A DNA stretch of 21,253 nucleotides from Saccoglossus kowalevskii (taxonomy: Eukaryota; Hemichordata; Enteropneusta; Harrimaniidae): NCBI RefSeq assembly GCF_000003605.2, contig NW_003150757.1, forward strand, positions 109,713-130,965, written 5' to 3'. How positions within the stretch are numbered: position 1 is the first letter of the stretch; each line of letters begins with the position of its first letter. Position numbers and translations under genes: made by a program. Positions 1-10,600 of this stretch are shown here, one piece after another. The notes below the pieces were generated by a model. The model worked only from the letters and a program-made list of their open reading frames with translations. It searched no databases and had not been told where the DNA came from.

Positions 1-820
1 TAGGTGCTAAGTATATCCAAGTTTTGAAGGAAACCGGTCAGTCTATTTCTGAGATACAGCTCCGGACGCACGCTCGGACTTAGCTTGAACGGGGACTAAT
101 AACAGTAGAATCCTTATCAATATTTCAATCCACATTAAAATATATCTTAATTACCGTGACCTCGTTAATGTGATACGACAGATAAGGTCTATCTAAGTTA
201 TGTACTTAGTGCTTTCTACCAATATACTATCACCGTATCAGGGTATTATTATGCATTATACTGTATACGTTGGAATATCGTCTCTCAAAACCAACAAATG
301 CTTCGATTGAGATTTTATCGTTCAAAGTTGAGGAGGAAAGTTGTACGTTCATTCCAATATTTACCGATTAATTGATGCTCATATTTAAGACTTTGTGAAA
401 TGAATCTTTACCATCTTTCTAAAAAAAAAATAGCTTGTTTAAATTGCATATTCTGTATATCTAGCAGAATACCGATTGACGCATGCTCGGCTCATTGACA
501 GTTCGAACACTAGTGTACGAAGTTACTTATTTTAACCAACTTTTTTATAGCCCAATTCAAGTAGGGACCATTTCGTTTCTTGGTTCAATTCAATTGACAA
601 TATTGTTTATGAATTTGCTCTACCCAGAGCCCAGAGGGACAAAGGCTCATGAATTTTTTTCATAGGTCCACGTAGACATAGATTTCTAGGATTTTCACAT
701 CGAAAACCTAAATGTGTTTGTGTTTGTGACATAATTTGGTATAACCTTGTATAGAATCATCCTTTCATAACAAATCACGACTCAAAATGTGTGTTGTCTA
801 TTCCAAATGAGTCACGAAAG
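1..820. other. AT-rich stretch without a recognisable gene
   Basis: I see no coding region, RNA gene or clear transposon end here. The open frames are short and have no recognisable motif. The only simple feature is an A10 run at 421-430. It could be intergenic or intronic; the sequence does not decide. Confidence 0.5.
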
Positions 821-870
821 TCATAAGAGGTCAAAATACATTGTAGGTCATAAGAGGTCAAAATACATTG
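821..870. repeat. 27-bp tandem duplication (about 1.9 copies)
   Basis: The stretch beginning TCATAAGAGGTCAAAATACA at 821 recurs at 848, exactly 27 bp later, with no mismatch across the 23 bases that overlap. The lack of divergence suggests a recent slippage or local duplication. No function is implied. Confidence 0.85.
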
Positions 871-2083
871 AGATTTTATAGAAGTTTTAAATCATTCAAT
901 ATCTTTTGTTATAAGACCAATTAGGTAATCAAAAATTGTGGAATTTTCTGATGAGCTCTTCAAATACTAGATGTATTTTTTGCACTACGAAGCCTTATAA
1001 GATACACTGTATGAACACACAGACACATCATAGGAATAGATTACAATGTGTATATTTTGTTGTAGGGTAACATACATGAAATGCCCTATGACAAATGATT
1101 CTTTGGTTCAGTGTTAGACACTTCCTACTGACAGCATTGTAATAGAAGCGGCAGTTAGAAAACAGAGAATCATTATCATAGGTCAAGTTATCGTGACTAC
1201 ACTAAACCTGTCCAGTTATGTTCAAGTGATATGGATGTTCATGATGATGTTGATGGGGTACATGGAAATGCAGAAATACTATGATGCTGCCGTCCATTTT
1301 TCTAACATTTGAAATGTGGTATGCACAAAGTGTGATATGATTACCTTGACAGAACTCTCATCAAAATTATCTGACAAACCCTGTGCGACAGTAGTAAAAG
1401 CTTCCATTAAGCACCGACAACTAATGCTGGATGGTATATCCTGGCATCCCTAGATATTGATAACCTCGTGTTGAAATATTATTCTGTAAACAGGAACTGG
1501 AAGTTATTCAATCAAAAACACGTGAAAACAGTGTTACAAGAGCTGATCTAGCACTACACACGTATAATTAGCAACAATCGATTTGGGAGCATTATTCGAC
1601 GACAAAGTAAAATAACAACCTGGCCTTAGCACTGATGAGTGTAAAATATTGTGCAGACATATCTCGTGTGGAGCTGCAGTCGTCAGGGCAGGTGCCATCA
1701 TATGTACAGCTCTTTCATCCATACCTGGGTCTCTCAAAATTGGAGACATCCCTGGCCAATGAGTTAGGCTTGACCTGAAATGTGGCATGATTGCTCACCC
1801 AGCGTCAGGAAGATTAAGGGTTTGATTCACGTGGTCAGCTGCCCAATCTGCTATGAACAAAAGAGTTTGAGACCTCCAGGGAATATGGCTTCCAGTTAGA
1901 GGGGATGTAAAACTGAATGTCTTATGTATTGTTCCTGTCTTCAGTGCACATAAAACATAAAAAAGTAGCATATAACTGCAGGATAACTGAAACTTACCCT
2001 GGAAAAATAAAGAGAGCCATGTGTTTTTGGCATTATAGACTATTCTCTATAAATAAAATTTAATTCACATCAAATTCAAAATC
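871..2083 (+). other. Non-coding stretch, possibly the decayed 5' part of the transposon fossil downstream
   Basis: No intact gene is present. Open stretches on the plus strand, for example about 1613-1777, are closed by stops and match no family I can name. Because the recognisable fossil begins at 2084 in the same orientation, this stretch may be the older upstream part of the same element. That is inference from position only. Confidence 0.3.
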
Positions 2084-2347
2084 AGAATGCTGCTGCATGA
2101 AAAGCATTATTCTGGCCATGGATTCAAGTCTATCATAGTTGTCTATGGTGTTTTTGTACTTAGCATTGCTTGTTCAAATGCCATCAGAAGAGAAACTACA
2201 ACGAGGGCGAAGTACATGAACAAAAACATTCAAATGAAAACTATAATGGGCGATAGGTTGCCCCAGGTTTTAATTATATTTCACACCTTCACTGGTTGTG
2301 ACTGCATTCTCTGGGCATGCAATGTGAAGCCCAATAAAAGCAACTGA
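2084..2347 (+). pseudogene. Fossil of a transposon-associated protein with an HxxTGCD motif
   Basis: The open frame from 2084 to the stop at 2347 encodes about 87 residues starting R-M-L-L-H-E-K-H. It continues with a hydrophobic strand-like stretch (residues about 16-29) and a basic, threonine-rich patch (about 34-43), and ends with F-H-T-F-T-G-C-D at 2279-2302. This order (LLH.KH, beta-strand, basic TKTR-like patch, then HAFTGCD) matches from memory a multicopy family of uncharacterised proteins in corals, hydra, echinoderms and other invertebrates. In that family an acidic DTDV-type motif and the GCD motif recall FEN1/XPG-like nucleases. Here the acidic motif expected after the first strand is lost (V-V-Y-G-V-F-V), the sequence after GCD is degraded, and a stop follows 15 codons later. 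It is therefore a dead fragment and not a gene. The family assignment rests on the motif alone. Confidence 0.5.
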
Positions 2348-3680
2348 ATCAAGCTATAGTAACAGGCTAAAACTTCTTACATACAAATGCACATCAAAAC
2401 AGTGTATATGTTTGGACAATGGCCTCAAATGCACATTATATGTGCCGGCTACAGAAATAAAAAACAGGATGAAGGTGACGAAGTATGTGAGTAAGACTGT
2501 TCTGATTTAGATGATGGGAGGTTTAAAAGCATCCAGAACTATGATCAGTTGAGGTAATGATATTAACTAAGAGAACAAAATGTGTCGAACTGTCTTGAAG
2601 ATATAATTCTAAGCTATGTCTATTTCGAGCCATAAGCCTAATTTTATTGACTGTCAAATAAAATGATGCAATAGTACTAAGCGTCTAACAATTCAGAACA
2701 AACTGAACACAGAAGACTTTTTAGCCTCAATAGGCTCATGCTTCATTTATTGAGATGATATGTAATATGACTTTGTAATGAACACTTTGGGAGTTTTTCC
2801 TTCATCTTATAGTGTGATGTAATGTGGTAGTGCTGATTAAATATATCGTAAAATAAACATTTCTGCTAAAACATACCTCGACGCATTAGTTTTCATTTCA
2901 ATAATTTAATAGATGAATAATTCGGGTGCCTTTAAATTATTTGAAATTCCTTCTGATACTAGTAGTTTCAGGCCACCAATGGACCATTAATTTACGAAGT
3001 AAAGATGACATCCACCAAAATCGATGACCCTTTGACCTCTCGTACATTTGAGACTCATTTGCATATTATAAATTGGATTTCATAGACAGCTTCATGACAC
3101 AAATATTGAACGTTGAATTTTCACGGTTTTCTCTTCTATCCCTAAAATCTGCTTCCACATTGTTCTCGCCAACTTTTCAATGGCAAACAAAAACAAAAAG
3201 CTAATCGACCTGGAAGGACATTTTATAATCTACATGTATAGACCTATCTAAAATAAATCTATCAGCTTTTGTCCCGTCTAGGCGATAACAAATTCTGATC
3301 TGGTCCATGGCCTACTACTTCCTATACGTCCATAGACTCATATAAACCGCATGTAGCACGTACATAGGCCTGCAGCTTTGCGTCACAGCCAGAGAGTACA
3401 CACATGGCCGAATGAAAACCGGACAACGAAACAGTCAGAAGTCGAAACATGTGGTATGACTATGATATGAGTAGATATGGGAACGATAAAGCAATAAACT
3501 GCAATACCACCACGTGACACATGTCCTGATATGTAATCACGGTCTTTGATCTCACAAACTATTCTACAACAAAAACAATCATTATGGTCTATAATATATC
3601 CCATCAACACAGACTAAAATAGGTGCTTGCTCCTTTCTATTTTAGATCTTAATTTTTCTTAGTTTTATTCATTTTTGGTA
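2348..3680. other. Stretch without a recognisable gene
   Basis: No frame here continues the fossil that ends at 2347. I find no exon with convincing codon use and no inverted-repeat element. The 75-codon minus-strand frame at 3383-3610 has no recognisable motif. Confidence 0.45.
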
Positions 3681-3740
3681 ACCACGTTTAGATTTGTTGG
3701 CACTTCTCGAGCCACGTTTACATTTGTTGAAACTTCTCGT
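3681..3740. repeat. 30-bp tandem duplication (two copies)
   Basis: Positions 3681-3710 and 3711-3740 are two adjacent copies of a 30-bp unit, of the form (A/G)CCACGTTTA.ATTTGTTG..ACTTCTCG, with about five differences. Because the unit is a multiple of three, the overlapping open frame (3675-3962) repeats a ten-residue block (TFRFVGTSRA / TFTFVETSRS). That makes the frame look more protein-like than it is; I see no other coding evidence. Confidence 0.8.
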
Positions 3741-4507
3741 TCACATATCACCATGCATTTAGCCAATGACAAAACAAAATTAGCTTTGTTTTCGTTGGCC
3801 ATTTATCTATCATTCGGACACATTGGTCTATTTCGTGATTTGGAGTCTTTATACGTAAATTCATACTATCCAAGAAGACCGAACACTGCAACGTTTCGAT
3901 CTACTGTGAGTGTGACAGTCATCAACCATATTACAACCGTCCACTGTGGTCGTCAAATTTGATTCGACTAGATGACTTCCAATAGCCCGCGTTGTCTATT
4001 GACTTTCAACTTCAAATTAGTCGGGGGTCAACTTATGGTTTCTCTGTTAAAAAGCAGTCGCTCGTACCGATCTGTGAGTAGTGTTCTATATGAATGCGTT
4101 TTAGTGGGGTCAAATGAGAAACGCCTCCTTAGATTACAATCTATTTTTCAGGACGCAACAAATGACATCCGTAACAGTTGAATGATATAAAATTGTGATT
4201 GCCTGACTCAATTGATACCATGCTGGCAAATTGCCGGATATTGTGAATGAATCCGACGCCGCATCAACTATATTCAATGCAGTTGGACACAGAAAACGAA
4301 CAAAACCGGCATTGCAATGCAACCAATTTCATGGGTTTATCCATCACCACGTTTTGCTTACTCGATGGCATCTTTTGTATCGTCTTTTAAATTCTGTGCG
4401 GACAAAGCTCTCAACCTGGTTATTTCAGTGAACTGCATCAACTAGAAGAGTAACTGCCAATGGTTGCGTGAAAGAATAAAAAAATCAGATGCTTGCTTTA
4501 AATACCT
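3741..4507. other. Stretch without a recognisable gene
   Basis: Several 60-70 codon frames overlap on both strands (3972-4181, 4134-4322, 4231-4431). None shows a domain, a signal peptide or plausible splice-site pairing. Overlapping opposite-strand frames of this length are expected by chance. Confidence 0.4.
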
Positions 4508-4520
4508 GTTGCTAGGCAAC
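4508..4520. promoter_or_regulatory. RFX-type X-box
   Basis: GTTGCTAGGCAAC is an imperfect inverted repeat that fits the X-box consensus GTNRCC-N(0-3)-RGYAAC at 11 of 12 half-site positions. RFX-family winged-helix factors bind such sites, classically within a few hundred bases of ciliary-gene start sites. An ATG in a fair context lies about 145 bp downstream on the plus strand (4665), but its 69-codon frame has no recognisable domain, so the target gene is unknown. Confidence 0.45.
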
Positions 4521-5797
4521 AACCAAGTGTATTCCTCTCTTCATCGCGCCCGATCTTCCCGTTTTATTATTTTTTTTAGCTGTGGTGCATCGATTTTTAC
4601 GATGCGAAATATAATATGAGCTGAGATAGAAATCACATTCGTTAGACCGGATAAAACACAAAATATGGCTCGCAGAGACAGGATGTTTGGATTGTTCATA
4701 TTATCTAGTGGCTCGCTTAGATGGATAATATATAGCCTCTCGAATTTCTTCCCTCGTCGAATCTACTCACACATGCAGATAAACACTATCTTCTCTTATA
4801 TTTGCCACGTTCACACTCTGCATGACGTAGTTAAAATAGATTCTCTGTCACCAGTGAACAAAAACGAGTTTTAAACATTTGATTAGATATTCAAATTTAA
4901 TAATTGAAACGATTTATCTTAAATTGTTTCCATACTATCGTCGCTGATAAGCCGATATCCAGTGATAACTCGAGATGCCACAGGGGCACAGCGAATCAAC
5001 GATGAATCATTTATATTACATGTTATTAAAGTTCTTTGTCTCGAATTATTATTATTATTATTGTTAATGATTGTCATTGTGAATTCAGACAGAGGCCATT
5101 TGACTATTCATTCGCCGCACGTTAACGGCAAATGTTAGTTGTAACATTTATATATTTTCCTATGCATGACAGATAAGTACGATTCCACTCGCATTCAAAA
5201 CGCCATCTCATCAAATAATATGTATTAATTCGATTCATTAATCGCCTTAATAACTACGTCACGATTGTGTATTTCAACTTGTATTTTACTCCCTTGGCTT
5301 TTCGGTGCGAATATTCCATCGTCTCTATGAATTCAAGATACAGTTACTATTATAGTTACTGTATGGCTAGTTAATGGCGTTTTCGCCGGCACCGGAGAAG
5401 GCTGTTCACTCATAAAACACGACATTGGGTTTAGGAGAATGTCATACGCTAATCATAGACAAATCATAGACAAAATGTGACCCGTTAATTACATTTGACT
5501 GGCTTCAGTTGAGTGCAGCATGTTTCTTTTCTTAAGTTTAATTTTGAGTTCTAGACATATAAAAAAGTATGGTATATTAATCATGCACATTTTGTGAATA
5601 GAAGAAGAATAGTTTATTTTATGTACTGTATTCACGAACTCGATACAAAAATACTCCCATAGGAAGTAAGGCGATTGCCGAACTGGCGAAGTTACTATGC
5701 TACAATAAAACTCCCATCATAACTTTAGATAAAGGCAGTTGTACCGATGTCAACTTTTGTACTCAGTATGTTATTGCACATATGCGCAGTGTATTAT
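4521..5797. other. Single-copy-looking stretch with minor simple repeats
   Basis: No gene is recognised. It contains an (ATT)6 microsatellite at 5045-5062, an 11-bp tandem duplication AATCATAGACA at 5451-5472, and a small hairpin of GCATCG/CGATGC arms at 4587-4605. None implies a function. Confidence 0.45.
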
Positions 5798-5820
5798 GGG
5801 AACTTCCCGCTGTATATAAT
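5798..5820 (+). promoter_or_regulatory. Candidate core promoter: kappaB-like palindrome and TATA box
   Basis: A perfect 11-bp palindrome GGGAACTTCCC (5798-5808), close to the Rel/NF-kappaB consensus, is followed at once by TATATAAT (5813-5820). If used as a TATA box, transcription would begin near 5845-5850, about 105 bp before the ATG of the candidate exon at 5955. AT-rich DNA makes chance TATA matches common, so the call depends on the combination of sites and spacing. Confidence 0.25.
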
Positions 5821-5954
5821 TGAATAAATTGATCATTTATCTGTGAAGCATTGTAAATGAAACATACAATATTTGTTAATCGTTTCTACAATTCGTTTTT
5901 ATACAAATTCAATAGTATTCTGACTTGTCATAAAATCATAAATTGTTTTCAATT

Positions 5955-6150
5955 ATGGATTCCGAAGAGCTACACGTCATAAGTGCGAACGTGGTAGAAA
6001 CCACCGCAGTGTGTTCTTTTGTTACATTTTTTATATTCAGCCAATTAGAGGCTTTCCCGATACTTTTGTACGTGGCCAAGTTCCTATCCATGTATATCAA
6101 AAGCATCAACGGCATTCTGCAAGTTTTGTGTCGTTTTCACAATTTGTTTT
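5955..6150 (+). CDS. Possible first coding exon of an unrecognised small protein
   Basis: The ATG at 5955 has A at -3 and G at +4. The frame reads MDSEELHVISANVVETTAVC and then a long hydrophobic stretch (residues about 18-45) that could form one or two membrane helices. A consensus splice donor, GTAAGT, sits at 6151-6156, which would end the exon in phase 1 after 196 bases. Without splicing the frame stops at 6185, giving 76 residues. A TATA-like box lies 135 bp upstream of the ATG. I recognise no family and see no matching acceptor or downstream exon, so it could equally be a chance open frame. A membrane-protein function would be speculation. Confidence 0.2.
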
Positions 6151-6185
6151 GTAAGTCTCCAGATTGCCAGCGGGCTTTCTGTTAG

Positions 6186-6448
6186 CACAGCAAATACATA
6201 CTGAGTTTATTGCAATTCGTTTTACTGTGTAGATTGTGTAAATAGATAATTTTGCATACTAATTTTGAATATTTTCCCTAGTCGCCGCTTAACATCTCCC
6301 ACAAAATTATAATGTTTCAACATTTTTATGGAAGAAGACATATAATTTTTAAATAATCATCAATTAGACTCGCGGAAATTGAACCACACGTGATGACGTA
6401 ATCTTTATAATATTTCGTTATCCAATCATTTTAAAGTATCAGATGACT
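6186..6448. other. AT-rich spacer
   Basis: No gene is seen. It includes an E-box with an overlapping ATF/C-EBP-like site, CACGTGATGACGTAA, near 6387-6401, just left of the MITE fragment. Confidence 0.4.
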
Positions 6449-6523
6449 TTAAAGGGCCGTAGGATTCGCGCAGCGCATGTTCGAATTTCATGTAAACAAA
6501 CTTACGGCTCCCATATATGTTAA
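6449..6523 (-). mobile_element. Internally deleted copy of the TTAA-type MITE
   Basis: From TTAAAGGG (6449) through the subterminal GCGCAGCGC palindrome to ATTTCATGTAAACAAA (6485-6500), the sequence follows the reverse complement of the right end of the copy at 12376-12508, with few mismatches. After 6500 similarity drops to short pieces (TCCCATAT, 6509-6516), and a TTAA occurs at 6520-6523. GGGCCGTAGG (6454-6463) and CTTACGGCTC (6501-6510) form short inverted arms. I read it as a deleted or rearranged copy in the opposite orientation; the right boundary is uncertain. Confidence 0.65.
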
Positions 6524-7845
6524 TGAAAAATCACATTTTTAGACACTTTTTAAAACCCCAGATTTTTGAAATAATTAACAATATATAATGTTTCCAGCCT
6601 GTTTTACCGGACATAACATCTCTGCCATTGGAACCTGTGATAAAAGTGTTATAACACTGCCATTTTGGCAAACTATCCACTAAAATTCAACCATCATTTT
6701 CTCGAATATTTGGCTGGTGACCCCTAACTTTTTAAAGTCAATATAACATAACATTACATTACATTGAAGTACAATTTATTGTAAAATGAATAAATTCTGG
6801 GTGTTTTCATTTATGAATAGGCTTCTACCCCAAGATTTATTTTATGTTGAAATACAAATATTTGGACTTGACTGTAGGTTACCAACTTACTATTTTTCGT
6901 TTGTCCAATTTCCAAGTGTTGGCTATTAAATGTAGGTTTCACACCACAATTACATTTATGTATCACAATCATCTCTTCAATTTTGGAATACGTTTTGCAA
7001 AGAATGACATATCTGTATTTCAAATTCTACATTTAATATGACACTATAATAAAGATAATTTATATTTAGATTTATGAACGGAATTTTTGCAAAGCAATCT
7101 GGGTTCGAATAGGCGGGGTGATATTTTAGATACTCCGCCGTGTAGTGCGGTCACGGACAAATAAACTCTTTTTATTTAAAAAAAAATGCGGGTACTCATT
7201 TGTTATTTATGTATTATAACTCTGCTTTTCAAGTTTAGACATTGTCGTCTAATGGGAAGTTTTCTCACAGTTTGATACAAACAGTATTCAATGTCCTATC
7301 ATATACATGCATGTGTAAAAATAAATAATGTGTGTCTATACATTGGTATATATGCGATGGTTTAAATTCATTAGAAATAATGTGTTTCATGTAACATAAG
7401 AAGAAAAGCAGTAAAACAAACACGGGAACGTGAACGTATAGTATGTCCGCACATACAGGCAGTGAAAGTAGTTGTTACTAGTATTCAAGATATATTTCCG
7501 AGTTGAGTTGCCTTGCGAAATCGAATAGGCAAGCTGATACTTAACTAATATCCTTTTTAGGGTTCGCCTGTTGGAAGCCCATGGGCTTGGGGTGGACGAA
7601 AATTCAAAGCCAAAAAACAAAACAATTTACACACAAAAATGCAGAAAAATCAAAGTTTTCGAACGGGTTGCCCCTTATTGTACAAAACATCGCTTGCATG
7701 AATTATAGCGTGGATGCTCGGTGGACTGTTTGGATGCAGAAACGTTGAAAACGGAGCGTGTCTGTGCATAAAATGAAATTCGTCGATCGATAAAAGTAAC
7801 ATGCATTTCAATCACAACTGCACATCATCTACGACCTTCTCATGC
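6524..7845. other. AT-rich stretch without a recognisable gene
   Basis: No gene is seen. It includes a perfect 14-bp palindrome AGTGTTATAACACT (6645-6658). It also has a short stem of GGCGGGGT/ACTCCGCC arms (7112-7139), followed by AATAAA and an A-rich run (7158-7186). Short frames at 6811-7041 and 7387-7620 show no domain. Confidence 0.4.
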
Positions 7846-7859
7846 GTTGCCATGGTAAC
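7846..7859. promoter_or_regulatory. RFX-type X-box, full consensus match
   Basis: GTTGCCATGGTAAC matches the X-box consensus GTNRCC-N2-RGYAAC at all twelve half-site positions and is palindromic apart from one base pair. RFX factors bind such sites in promoters and enhancers of ciliary and other genes. No gene start is evident within 300 bp on either strand, so a distal enhancer role is as likely as a promoter role. Confidence 0.55.
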
Positions 7860-9480
7860 ATATCCTCAATGTCACCGCATCAATTTGTTCACCGTGGGAG
7901 CATTCTGTAATTTCAGGAACACAAATAATTGCCGTAATTTTAAAGGAAAAAAAAACTTGGCTGTCATGATTTTCTATTTGGGTGAATATTTGAAGAAGTG
8001 ACGTTTTCTGAACTGTAGAAGACAGACGCGTGAAATTTGTTTATTAAAACCAAAAGGTAACAATTCAATATTTGAAAGCGAGCCACGAAAAGTACGATGA
8101 AATAACTACATGAACGGCGACTCATGAACGGCAGGATGTTGCCATTGTGACAAGAGAAATTTGTGTTTTATTCGGGAACATAATACAGGTGATCTGTCAA
8201 CAATGCCCTCCCCGGGCCAACATCATAAGTGTAATTCCGATTGTATACATACATCGTATTATTATCATATTATATCTTATTATATAACCATAAATCCAAT
8301 CACATATCTCATTATTTTAACATACAATGTATCACCAAATAAGGTCACGTGGGGTGGGAGCTCAGGAGCAGCAAGAGTCTGTCAATTAACCCCTCCCCAA
8401 AATTCAACCCTCCAAAACGTGATGACACAGATCGTGGCACAAATACCATTCATATCTTTCTGAGGACGTATTTTCCAAGTTAGCTTAAAATACACCGTCG
8501 TATTTTGTATGGTTACACGATGTTGACAAAAATCGCATGTAGTTATAAGATGGTTGTTACAAATTATTGGGAAATTCTGATGAAAACTATGATAAATGAA
8601 TTAATACTTTAAGATTCGTGTGTTACTTACCAATAAATACCAAATTCACTAATTTACATCAAATTGACATCAAATCTAAATTGGAACTACATCACGCCTC
8701 CCAGTATGCCTAACGACTATCGAAGTATTGCGAATTGCGGCAACTGTGACCTATATTTTAATGCCCGTAAATCATTACAAAGTTGTAACGTCGTTGTATC
8801 CGGGTCTTAAATTAAACCGAATCAATTTCCTACGAAAATGGGCGTTATACCGTGTATGTAAGATGCATTACCAAAGACATTACAATAACATTTAGCGATG
8901 GTCATAGTTAATGTCAATTTATAGTACGCAATTAGCTATTTGAAAACAGGTAGCGGATGCAAACCGAGAAAAACCCGTGTTTCGGCTTTAATTCTTGGCG
9001 CCAGACATGATTTCCGTATACCTGCCAAACAAACGCGTGTTTGTCATATCTCATATAACCCGCAAGCTATCCTGATTCCCGCCGGTTCATTTCCCTGGAT
9101 ATTAATGTACATCTTTGATTGCAATCTCTGTGGCTATCGAGGCGTTCACCGCTCCATCCCGATAATGAATAGTTGATGGGCAAAATACGAAAATAAAAAT
9201 GTAGTACGTTCTCGTTGCACGAACACGCGCACATGTACACAGAATGTCGCTGTGCGTGAGATGAGGTATTGACAACGCCATGTGTGTGTCTATTTATGCA
9301 TACTATTTAAGTTGTACTTCTAAAACGATGGTAATTTGTATAGATAATTGCTCGCAATACGCTTTATACGAATTAATGTGACTCGACGGGCTGTGTGTTT
9401 GCAAGTAGCATGTGCCCATCATATAATGATTGTCTAATGGAGCAACAACATGCCGATCGTGATTGCCATGCCCAAAAAAT
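7860..9480. other. Single-copy-looking stretch without a recognisable gene
   Basis: No gene is recognised. CpG dinucleotides are frequent around 8940-9180 and 9180-9400. The 78-codon frame at 8940-9176 has no family match that I can name. A G-rich/C-rich pair (GTGGGGTGGGAG near 8350 and CCCCTCCCCA near 8391) could be a degraded inverted-repeat end, but the match is weak. Confidence 0.4.
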
Positions 9481-9620
9481 CGAAGCTGTTGTCAGAGGCG
9501 GCGGCTTGGCGAGATCTGCTCACCATCCCTTGCGCCCTATAGGCGCAACGGGACGCGCATTTTTCGGGGGCGTGCCGCCGCCACTTGTTGTGCGTGTAGT
9601 GCGTCGAGACGCGGTGTTAT
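9481..9620. promoter_or_regulatory. GC- and CpG-rich island with a near-perfect palindrome
   Basis: This is a sharply bounded GC-rich island in AT-rich DNA, dense in CpG and GGCGGCGG/CCGCCGCC-like runs. At its centre TTGCGCC (9530-9536) and GGCGCAA (9542-9548) form perfect 7-bp arms around CTATA. A GGGGGCGTG motif (about 9567-9575) resembles EGR/KLF sites. Open frames cross it on the plus strand, and on the minus strand a frame ends near a GGTGAGC donor-like site, but none is recognisable. It could be a promoter or enhancer island or an unrecognised exon. Confidence 0.3.
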
Positions 9621-10373
9621 TTATTTTATTTATATACATCGCAAATTATATAAAAACAAATTATGGGTGTTAGAAAAAGTAACATGTAATTAGGTGCAAA
9701 TGCAAGCGTTGATTTCCAATAGTCACAACACAGTAGCAAATCAGAGCGCAAGTAATTAACAGATTTGTTGATTTGTATTTCATTCCTAGTGATTTAAGTT
9801 TTGATTGTGGTTATAGATTGAACTGAGCAGTTAGCCGTGATTAGGTCATTATGAAGTATGGAGTACTATGTACGTGTGCAACTGTATCATGAGAGAGAAG
9901 TCAACATAGTGGTATCACTAAAAAGCAGTTTCTTTAAACATTGTGAATAATTCTAGGATTCATTTCAATAATTATTTGTTCAACCCGTGGATATACGCAA
10001 ACAAAAATAAACCGCAAATGTTGCAAGACATTTCAGAATGCTGATGCTCTAACAATTTCCTGGGGACCTCTATTTTCTTCTTCATTTCTTCATCCCAATC
10101 GTTTGAACTAAAAATATTTGTCAGAGAATGAATATTTTAAATTAAAATAAATCGTGCAACGCTATAGTCGTTCGCATCGTAAACAAATCGGAATTGATTG
10201 GAAAATGGGCCACTGAATCATGAACACTACATTTCTAGCTACATAGAAAACAAAAAAAGTTATATGTTTGGTGCACGTGGAAAATATTGAATTGACCGAA
10301 CAAGAGCAGATGCGGTTGTTAACCATGTATTGACTAGTTGTCAATAGCGCGAGGGCGTACCCAAACCAGACAA
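9621..10373. other. AT-rich stretch without a recognisable gene
   Basis: I see no gene, tandem repeat or inverted-repeat element here. The minus-strand frame at 10162-10398 has hydrophobic runs but no family motif. Confidence 0.4.
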
Positions 10374-10381
10374 TGACGTCA
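10374..10381. promoter_or_regulatory. Perfect CRE palindrome (TGACGTCA)
   Basis: TGACGTCA is the full cAMP-response element bound by CREB/ATF-type bZIP factors. It is the leftmost member of a cluster that continues to 11468. Confidence 0.45.
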
Positions 10382-10600
10382 AACGCGATTCGGCGCAAAA
10401 ATAGCGTAAACTAAAATGTCAATAGGAAATGCCTCTTGTTTGTTGCCATGACAATACTCAGGTGAGATCGAGTACTCGGTTTTCGAGCCGCTATTATGCT
10501 GGCAACTCGGCACTGATCTTGGGCACAGAATAAAAATACTAGTAATTCATAGAAAGTGGCAATTTAAAATGCACAATATTAAATATATTTTTTTTCTTCG

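Noticed and set aside
1534-1788. 84-codon minus-strand frame
   Set aside because: It lies antisense to the possible 5' part of the transposon fossil and shows no motif; most likely a chance frame.
3675-3962. 95-codon open frame with an internal ten-residue repeat
   Set aside because: The repeat comes from a 30-bp tandem DNA duplication. Nothing else supports coding, and frames overlap it or adjoin it on both strands.
4665-4874. 69-codon frame downstream of the X-box at 4508, a possible ciliary gene start
   Set aside because: The position is attractive, but the translation shows no known motif, ends without a donor that I can defend, and has ordinary chance length.
7081-7190. tRNA-derived SINE suggested by GGGTTCGAAT (7100-7109), a GGCGG/CCGCC stem and an A-rich tail after AATAAA
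   Set aside because: No A-box of the right form lies 30-60 bp upstream of the B-box-like motif, and there is no target-site duplication around the A-run. Worth a repeat-library search only.
9395-9693. Two overlapping plus-strand frames rich in Arg/Gly/Pro
   Set aside because: The composition follows from the GC island. The two frames overlap in different phases and neither has a recognised domain.
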